This document shows, piece by piece, positions 6,715-11,353 of a DNA stretch of 11,353 nt (position 1 is the stretch's first letter; each line of letters opens with the position of its first letter). Made by a program: the position numbers and the translations under genes. The notes under the pieces were generated by a model that was given only the letters and a program-made list of their open reading frames with translations, ran no database searches and was not told the DNA's origin. Source of the DNA: Planctomycetia bacterium (GTDB lineage: Bacteria > Planctomycetota > Phycisphaerae > Phycisphaerales > SM1A02); assembly GCA_005798965.1 (NCBI GenBank), contig SYIB01000345.1:1-11353 (forward strand). The letters are read 5' to 3'.

Positions 6715-7557
6715 TCAGGCCGGCGGGTGGGCCACGCCGATGATGGCCACGCCGAAGCGGTCGGCCGCGGCCAGCACCGCCGGGGCATCGACGAGGATCA
6801 CGCGGCCCGCGCCCACCGCGATGCACGCGCCGCCGTGGTGCGCCACGCGCTCGACGGTGGGCACGCCGATCGTGGGCACATCAGCGCGCATGTCATGCGA
6901 ACGCTTGGCGCTCTTGAACAGGGTCCAGCCCTTGGCGCGGCAGAGCTCGCCCGCGCGGTCGATCATGCGGTCGGTGCCCTCGAGCGCCTCGACGGCCACG
7001 ATGTCGCCCTCGCGCACGATGATCGCCTGGCCGACGTCGAGCTCGACGACCTTGTCCAGGAGCGGCCAGCCGAACGCGATGTCCCGCTCCTGCAACGATC
7101 CCGGCTGGCAGCGCGTCATCACGCCTTCCTTGGCCATGTGCTCGGGGATGTAGGTCGTGCTGTCGATGAGCGGGACTCCGGCGCCGGCGAGTTCATCCGC
7201 GACTGCGGCCAGCACCACGTGCGAGCGGCGGTCGTGACGCAAGCGACGATACCAAAGGTCGATCGCGCGCCAGTCAGGCAGCTGCCTGAGGATGCGCAGC
7301 GGATCGTGCATGCGCGCCTTGCTGACGCGGCCCACCATGACCGCGTGCGGCACCCCGCCTTTGCGCAGGAGACGGATCCAGCGGCCCAGCTGCACCACGC
7401 CGGCGGTGCTGAACTCATCACATTCAGCGGCGAGTTCCGGCACGAACTGGTCGCGCAGCCCCACGCAGACCACGCGGTGGCCGGCGGCGCGGATCCCGCG
7501 TGCGACCAGCACGGGCAGCTGGCCCTGGCCTGCGATCAGGCCGATGGGCGGGCTCAT
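6715..7557 (-). CDS. lpxI: UDP-2,3-diacylglucosamine pyrophosphatase LpxI
   Basis: 280 residues, the usual length for the LpxI (DUF1009) family. The enzyme hydrolyses UDP-2,3-diacylglucosamine to lipid X and UMP in the lipid A pathway, replacing LpxH in many lineages. The N-terminal domain opens with IGLIAGQGQLPVLVARG (5-21) and contains VMVGRVSK (73-80). The C-terminal domain has DIAFGWPLLDKVVELDVGQA (159-178), the family segment AVEALEGTDRMI (188-199) and SHDMRADVPTIG (220-231), where the conserved catalytic acidic residues of the family lie. The start overlaps the LOG-family stop as ATGA, with GGGAG eight nucleotides upstream of the ATG. The TlyA-like gene follows after 5 nt. Its presence implies that this organism makes lipid A. 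Confidence 0.93.
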   Translation of the reverse strand: MSPPIGLIAGQGQLPVLVARGIRAAGHRVVCVGLRDQFVPELAAECDEFSTAGVVQLGRWIRLLRKGGVPHAVMVGRVSKARMHDPLRILRQLPDWRAIDLWYRRLRHDRRSHVVLAAVADELAGAGVPLIDSTTYIPEHMAKEGVMTRCQPGSLQERDIAFGWPLLDKVVELDVGQAIIVREGDIVAVEALEGTDRMIDRAGELCRAKGWTLFKSAKRSHDMRADVPTIGVPTVERVAHHGGACIAVGAGRVILVDAPAVLAAADRFGVAIIGVAHPPA

Positions 7558-8195
7558 CCGCGACGCTCCCGGTCGCCGTGCATCGGCAGCATCTCGACTG
7601 GGTCGGGCAGGTTCTCCTCGAGCCGCATCATGCGATCGATGAGGCGCGAGGCATCGGTGTCGCGCAGCACCAGGCTGCGGGCCGCCGGGCGTGCAAAGCC
7701 TTCCTCGACCGCGTGATCGAGCAGCTGGCAGAGCGGATCGAAGTATCCATCCACATCAAGCAGGCCGATCGGCGCAGGGTGGCGACCGATGATCAGGCCG
7801 ACGAAGGTCTCGAAAAACTCCTCGTAGGTGCCGAAGCCGCCGGGCAGGACCAGGAACGCCTGCGCGCGCGATTCGAGCAGCGCCTTGCGTTCGCGCATGC
7901 CCGGCACCACGATGAGCTCGTCGCAGCCCTGCCAGCCCTGCTCGAGCTTCAGGAACTGCTCGGTGATGATGCCGACGACGGTGCCGCCGGCGTCCTTCGC
8001 CGAGCGGCTGACGGTGCCCATCAGGCCAATGCCTCCGCCGCCGTAGACGAGCGTGAGGCCGCGGCGCGCGAGTTCGCGACCGACCTTGCGAGCGCATGCC
8101 TCGTAGCCGGGATTCCGGCCGAGTGCACTGCCGCAGTAGACAGTGATGGCGGTGATGGCTTGGGGCACCGGGGGAGGGTAGTGGGTCTTTCGCAT
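7554..8195 (-). CDS. LOG-family (TIGR00730) nucleotide 5'-monophosphate phosphoribohydrolase
   Basis: 213 residues from ATG at 8195. A longer frame to 8399 was rejected because its extra 68 residues have no family resemblance; a GTG at codon 10 is a possible alternative start. The fold is Rossmann-like: ITVYCGSALGRNP (17-29), VYGGGGIGLMG (50-60), MRERKALL (100-107) and the diagnostic PGGFGTYEE (118-126), whose motif binds the nucleotide and supplies the catalytic residues. Members cleave the base from AMP or from N6-modified AMP, and are often mislabelled lysine decarboxylases. In plants and some bacteria the reaction releases cytokinin. The substrate here cannot be read from sequence; nucleotide salvage is the plain guess. 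The stop overlaps the lpxI start by 4 nt (ATGA), so the pair is translationally linked. No Shine-Dalgarno is obvious. Confidence 0.9.
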   Translation of the reverse strand: MRKTHYPPPVPQAITAITVYCGSALGRNPGYEACARKVGRELARRGLTLVYGGGGIGLMGTVSRSAKDAGGTVVGIITEQFLKLEQGWQGCDELIVVPGMRERKALLESRAQAFLVLPGGFGTYEEFFETFVGLIIGRHPAPIGLLDVDGYFDPLCQLLDHAVEEGFARPAARSLVLRDTDASRLIDRMMRLEENLPDPVEMLPMHGDRERRG

Positions 8196-8550
8196 GGGAT
8201 GGGCCAGGGCCGGTTCGTGGTCCCCCCACGCAGCACCATGCACTCGTCCAAGGTGCCTGCGCTTGGAGTGGACCTGCATGCGAGCCGAGGACTCGCATGA
8301 TGACCCTCTCCAGCCCTCGTGGCCGCCACGATTGCCTCGGGGCTGACCTTGCCGAAGGAGCCGTGGGTCCTCGTTCGCGGGTTCGAGACGTGGAGCCAAT
8401 CGAAGACTGCCCTACGCGCCTCCGCGTGTCTGCGAATCCTGTGCTGTACGGAGCCGGGAGTGCATCTGCGGTCGTGATGCTGTTCCGTGGCCAGAATGGT
8501 GGTGGATCCTGTGCAGCGGTGCCCCCGTGGCCAAGCCGTCCCGAGGCGAC
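8196..8550. other. Stretch without an intact gene, left of the dockerin remnant
   Basis: This stretch separates the minus-strand LOG gene from the dockerin remnant. No intact gene, RNA gene or convincing promoter is visible. The plus-strand frame 8304-8474 has strongly coding-like third positions over its first 40 codons (a segment reading LPKEPWVLVRGFETWSQSK) and then stops. It has no start codon close after the preceding in-frame stops (8298-8303) and no match I recognise. It may be an eroded upstream part of the same lost gene as the dockerin remnant. A perfect 8-bp inverted repeat lies at 8277-8299. Divergent transcription of the LOG operon and the O-antigen-type gene must begin somewhere in 8196-8770. 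Confidence 0.4.
8277..8299. repeat. Perfect 8-bp inverted repeat upstream of the LOG/lpxI operon
   Basis: The arms CATGCGAG (8277-8284) and CTCGCATG (8292-8299) are exact reverse complements around a 7-nt spacer. The repeat lies 82 nt upstream of the LOG start, in the only long gap between divergent genes. It could be a regulator-binding palindrome or an RNA hairpin. No T-tract follows on either strand, so a classical terminator is unlikely. Confidence 0.4.
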
Positions 8551-8725
8551 CGCGGCAACGCCTTCCTGGCCGGCATCGATGGCGATGGACAGGTGAATGG
8601 ACTCGACCTCGGCATCGTGCATCGACCTCGGGATCGTCCGGCGACGGCGACGTGAACGGCGACGGCACGTTCAATGGTGCGGACCTTGGTGCGTTCTCTC
8701 CAGCTGGGGCCCCTGCGTGCAGTGA
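8551..8725 (+). pseudogene. Degraded dockerin type I / EF-hand-like calcium-repeat C-terminus
   Basis: Three pieces of one recognisable domain lie in three different frames. First, GNAFLAGIDGDGQVNGLDLG (8554-8613, continuing IV to 8619) is a dockerin calcium loop. Second, SSGDGDVNGDGTFNGADLGA (8634-8693) is the paired second loop in another frame. Third, LSSWGPCVQ followed by TGA (8696-8725) is the typical C-terminal end, in the third frame. One lost base near 8694-8695 would rejoin pieces two and three. The join between one and two is damaged by a tandem-like repeat. Such paired repeats usually sit at the C-terminus of secreted or surface proteins in Phycisphaerae-type planctomycetes. The N-terminal part cannot be recognised. 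The remnant ends 45 nt before the O-antigen-type gene. Sequencing error could explain one frameshift, but two make decay more likely. Confidence 0.68.
8603..8640 (+). repeat. Imperfect 19-nt tandem repeat inside the dockerin remnant
   Basis: Copy one is 8603-8621 and copy two is 8622-8640; both begin TCGACCTCGG and match at 16 of 19 positions. The unit encodes DLGIV in each copy, but because 19 is not a multiple of three the two copies are read in different frames. A slippage duplication here would by itself disrupt the reading frame. Confidence 0.55.
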
Positions 8726-8770
8726 TCGAGGCCAGGCGCCACCGCACTCGCACGCATCTATGCTGCGGCC

Positions 8771-11062
8771 GTGACAGGCACGCAACCGTTCCAGGCAAGG
8801 GCTCAAGCTCGGTCCGTCGAGCGGAATGATGTCCTGCCGCAGTGCCTGGTTGCGCTGGTCGCTGGGCTGCTCGCTGCGCGCACCGTCGTGGCGTGGACGC
8901 CGCTGGTGCACTTTGACCTCGATCCTTCCGCGATCTCGCGCGAGGCCGTGGTGCCCTTCGCGGGCTTCGGTCCAGCCGGCAGCCTGGTGCTGGATGCCCT
9001 GACCTGTGCGGTCGCTGCAGTGCTCGTGACGATCCTCGCCAGTGGGCGGTGCATGGCCTGGCGTGGTTCGTTCACGATCATCGCTGGCATCGTTGCGGCC
9101 CTTGATGTGGGGCTCGTGCTGCGGGGGGACTTCGAGAACCTCTGGCGAGGCAGTGCGTGGGTCAGCGCATTCGTTGGTGCAGGTGCGCTCGCGGCCTGCG
9201 CCGCGCATCCGCAAGCGGCGCGACTGCAGCGCATCGCGCTGGCGGTGTTGCTCTCGGTGGCTGCGCTCTGGCTGGTCCGTGGTGCGTGGCAGCTCGTGGT
9301 GGAGCACCCGGCGACGGTGGCGCAGTACCAAGCCTCAAAGTCCGAGTTCCTGGCGGCGCAAGGTTGGGCGGAGCAATCCGCGCAGGCGCAGACCTACGAA
9401 CGCAGGCTCATGCAGCTCGAGGCCACGGGCTGGTTCGGGCTCTCCAACATCATGGCCGGGCTTTCGGGTGCCGTCGGTGTGGCGTGTGCGATCCTGATCG
9501 CGCAGACTCGTCGCACCTTGACGCTTCCCTCGGCGGCGATCCTCGCGCTGTGCGCCCTTGCTTGCGGCATCATCGTGGTGGTGAATGGCTCGAAGGGAGC
9601 GCTCGCGGCGTGTGCCGTCGGGCTGGTGGCCGCGTGGTGGTCACGGCGTTCCTCATGGCATGCTCGTGTCGGCGTGCTGGCAGCCTTGGCGCTTCCGGTC
9701 ATCGCCGTGCTCGTACGCGGTGGGATCGGTGAGTCGGTCGGCGAACGAAGCCTCCTCTTCCGTTCGCAGTACTGGGTCGGCGCCTGGCAGGTCACGCTCG
9801 ACGCGTGGCCGTGGGGCTGCGGTCCCGATTCCTTCCAAGCGGCGTACACGCTGCAGCGTCCCGCGTTCGCGGTCGAGGAAGTGACGAGCGCGCATGCGGC
9901 CCCAGTGGATTGGCTGGCCACCATGGGCCTCGCAGGTGTGCTCATGACCGCGGGGTGGGTCGTGCTGCTCTGCGGGTGCGGTGAAGGGCGCAGCGATGAG
10001 GCGATGCAGCACGGTGGCAAGCAGGAGGGACCGAGCATCGATGCTGGAGTGCGCGAATCGTGGATGGTCGCGCTGCTTGGGCTGTCGGTGGTTGGCGTGA
10101 TCGCGATGATTGCCGATCCTGTCGGCCGCGTCTTGCCGGCTGTCGGCATCGGGCTGGCAGCCGTGCTCGCACGGGCGATCGTGGGTGGGTCGGCGCACCT
10201 CGATGGTCGCGCGCAACGCATGGTCGTGACTGGGCTCGCGGCGGCGCTCGCCGCGCACGCCATGGTTGAGATGACGCTCTGGCAGCCGGGCAGTGCCGCA
10301 TGGGTTCTTGGCGCGATCGGGGCATTGACCATGCACAGCTGCACCGAGTCATCCAGTGCGGCCGATCGTGCGCCTGCTCCGACGCAGCAAGGAGATTCGC
10401 CAGAGGTCGCCGGGCCGGCATCCTGCTGCGCGCTCCCGAGTTGGTCGATGGGGCTCGCTGCAGGCGGCCTGGTGGTGATTGCCGCCTTGCAGGGCGCAGC
10501 GTCGTGGGCCACGCTCCGGCAGGAGCGCGCCGTGGACGCCGCAGCCGAGACGCTGGTCGAGAACGTCTTCACGCCACCAGCACGCGCCCAAGCAGGCGAG
10601 CAACTTCGTGCGGCCTTTGACGACGAGCCGTTGCTTCGTCGTCACGTGCTGCTCCTGAAGTCGGCGGATCAGTTCCTGCAGGCTGGGCTTGGGGAGCGTG
10701 ATCCAGCTCGGGCCCGAGTGTGGTTCGATGAGGCGCTCGACTCGGCGCGTGACGCCCGCGATGCATTCCCGTTTCGTTCGGCCTTGGTCTCAGCAGCAAT
10801 CATCGATGCCATGGTTGAACGCGGGCTCGTAGGCTGGGACCAGGTCATCGCCGTGCGAAGCGATGTGCTCAAGAACGATCCTCGCCATACGACATCGCTC
10901 GTCCGGCTCGCCGACGCCCATGCGATGGCAGGTGATGACGCTGCCGCGCGCGATGCGGCGCAGCGAGCACTCGATGTGGATGACTCCTTCCGTCTTGACC
11001 CACTCCGGCAGCTGCCGACTGCAGTGCGCGAGCGGTGCCGCATCATGGCGGCGACTCGTTGA
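8771..11062 (+). CDS. O-antigen ligase/polymerase-like polytopic membrane protein with C-terminal helical repeats
   Basis: 763 residues from GTG at 8771; an in-frame stop at 8723 and the absence of any other usual start codon before it support this choice. About ten or more hydrophobic segments lie between 22 and 580. Wzy/WaaL-type landmarks include LEATGWFGLSNIMAGLSG (216-233), VNGSKGALAACAVGL (271-285), and the periplasmic-loop signature with R331, then PWGCGPDSFQAAY (347-359), then AHAAPVDWLATMGLAGVL (374-391), where H375 fits the conserved loop histidine. After the last helix (about 560-578), residues 583-763 are soluble and alpha-helical. LVRLADAHAMAGDDAAARDA (710-729) looks like a TPR unit. 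Such enzymes join or polymerise lipid-linked glycans at the periplasmic face; ligase versus polymerase cannot be decided. No glycosyltransferase neighbours are visible. The gene is transcribed opposite to the lpxI block. Confidence 0.78.
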   Translation: MTGTQPFQARAQARSVERNDVLPQCLVALVAGLLAARTVVAWTPLVHFDLDPSAISREAVVPFAGFGPAGSLVLDALTCAVAAVLVTILASGRCMAWRGSFTIIAGIVAALDVGLVLRGDFENLWRGSAWVSAFVGAGALAACAAHPQAARLQRIALAVLLSVAALWLVRGAWQLVVEHPATVAQYQASKSEFLAAQGWAEQSAQAQTYERRLMQLEATGWFGLSNIMAGLSGAVGVACAILIAQTRRTLTLPSAAILALCALACGIIVVVNGSKGALAACAVGLVAAWWSRRSSWHARVGVLAALALPVIAVLVRGGIGESVGERSLLFRSQYWVGAWQVTLDAWPWGCGPDSFQAAYTLQRPAFAVEEVTSAHAAPVDWLATMGLAGVLMTAGWVVLLCGCGEGRSDEAMQHGGKQEGPSIDAGVRESWMVALLGLSVVGVIAMIADPVGRVLPAVGIGLAAVLARAIVGGSAHLDGRAQRMVVTGLAAALAAHAMVEMTLWQPGSAAWVLGAIGALTMHSCTESSSAADRAPAPTQQGDSPEVAGPASCCALPSWSMGLAAGGLVVIAALQGAASWATLRQERAVDAAAETLVENVFTPPARAQAGEQLRAAFDDEPLLRRHVLLLKSADQFLQAGLGERDPARARVWFDEALDSARDARDAFPFRSALVSAAIIDAMVERGLVGWDQVIAVRSDVLKNDPRHTTSLVRLADAHAMAGDDAAARDAAQRALDVDDSFRLDPLRQLPTAVRERCRIMAATR

Positions 11063-11074
11063 TCGCCCCTCAAG

Positions 11075-11095
11075 CCGGGCGCCTGCGGCGCCTGG
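11075..11095 (+). terminator. Strong GC hairpin after the O-antigen-type gene
   Basis: A 9-bp stem (one G-T pair) is formed by 11075-11083 and 11087-11095, with the 3-nt loop TGC. It begins 12 nt after the stop codon at 11060-11062. There is no T-run after it, so it is not a textbook rho-independent terminator, but its position fits transcript termination or 3'-end protection. It also faces the incoming minus-strand gene and could serve both directions. Confidence 0.5.
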
Positions 11096-11148
11096 GTGCG
11101 TCAGCTCTGGATCACTAGCGCGATCGAGCGGCGATCCCCGTCTTCAAC

Positions 11149-11250
11149 ATGACTGCGGACCTGGCGGCGTCGATCGCTACGCAATTCAGCGTCGAGTCGA
11201 ATGCCCCTGTGGTTCCCAAGCCCGCGCCGATTCAACCGCCGGCCGAATGA
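11149..11250 (+). CDS. Possible small protein, 33 residues
   Basis: ATG at 11149 opens a 33-codon frame ending in TGA at 11250. It has mostly G or C in the third position and a proline-rich end (PVVPKPAPIQPPAE). No Shine-Dalgarno and no family resemblance are visible. It lies in the short gap between the O-antigen-type gene and the incoming minus-strand gene, directly after a hairpin. It may equally be noncoding sequence or the end of a decayed gene, since an in-frame TAG stands 33 nt before the ATG. Confidence 0.2.
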   Translation: MTADLAASIATQFSVESNAPVVPKPAPIQPPAE

Positions 11251-11257
11251 GTCAAAC

Positions 11258-11353
11258 TCACTTCCCAGCGCGTTCGATCGCGGCGACGACATCGCCCGGC
11301 GTGTAGAGCTCGCTCTTCCAGATCGGGCCGTCCGTGGGCGACACGAGCACGAG
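11258..11353 (-). CDS. C-terminal end of an unrecognised protein (5' part beyond window)
   Basis: On the minus strand the frame is open from the right edge to TGA at 11258-11260, giving 31 residues. They include SPTDGPIWKSELYTPGDVV and end AAIERAGK. Third positions are almost all G or C, and the sequence reads like the amphipathic end of a soluble protein. The family cannot be named from so short a piece. It converges with the O-antigen-type gene. Confidence 0.6.
   Translation of the reverse strand, partial: LVLVSPTDGPIWKSELYTPGDVVAAIERAGK

Noticed and set aside
3338..7153. Plus-strand open frame of 1271 codons running antisense to STAS, gyrA, the TlyA-like gene and part of lpxI
   Set aside because: It is the mirror of GC-rich codon usage in well-identified minus-strand genes. 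Its translation is rich in Ala, Val, Asp, His and Arg without any domain, and it crosses several gene borders.
8196..8399. Extended N-terminus of the LOG-family protein from the start at 8399
   Set aside because: The 68 extra residues show no family similarity. The Rossmann domain begins soon after the ATG at 8195.
8021..9331. 436-codon minus-strand frame spanning the gap and the start of the O-antigen-type gene
   Set aside because: Composition is Arg/His/Pro-rich shadow sequence, and it overlaps the N-terminal membrane segments of the well-supported plus-strand gene as well as the LOG gene.

Overview
The window is a very GC-rich piece of bacterial chromosome. Three things point to a diderm of the Planctomycetota, most likely near Phycisphaerae. 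There is an eroded dockerin-type segment carrying the GDGxVNGxDLG calcium-loop motif that is common in that group. There is a short stand-alone STAS protein of the kind planctomycetes carry. Lipid A genes (lpxI) and an O-antigen-ligase-type gene show an LPS-bearing outer membrane. The lineage is inferred from protein style only; no rRNA gene is present.

Layout. Almost everything left of position 8195 lies on the minus strand and reads right to left. The first block is a LOG-family nucleotide phosphoribohydrolase (8195-7554), lpxI (7557-6715, ATGA overlap) and a TlyA/FtsJ-type methyltransferase that has no S4 domain (6709-6107, 5 nt after lpxI). After an 87-nt gap comes gyrA (6019-3392), then a STAS-domain protein (3372-3034), an ExbD/TolR protein (3031-2513), a long proline-rich TonB-like protein (2516-1131, GTGA overlap), and a pentameric ligand-gated ion channel-like protein (1083 to beyond the left edge). 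The spacing suggests that STAS, ExbD and TonB are translated as one unit, possibly together with gyrA and the channel gene.

Right of 8195 is a roughly 575-nt stretch without an intact gene. It contains a frame-broken dockerin remnant (about 8551-8725), a 19-nt imperfect tandem repeat and a perfect 8-bp inverted repeat. The plus-strand gene 8771-11062 encodes a large polytopic O-antigen ligase/polymerase-like protein with a soluble C-terminal helical repeat region, and a strong GC hairpin follows it. The last 31 codons of an unrecognised minus-strand gene enter from the right edge.

Functionally, much of the window concerns the cell envelope: lipid A synthesis (LpxI), polysaccharide ligation or polymerisation, an ExbD-TonB pair that would couple inner-membrane energy to the outer membrane, and a channel-like receptor. 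The housekeeping gene is gyrA. No ExbB/TolQ partner, gyrB, tRNA, rRNA, CRISPR array or insertion sequence is visible. The most unusual items are the channel homologue behind the TonB/ExbD/STAS cluster, the S4-less TlyA relative, and the broken dockerin gene.
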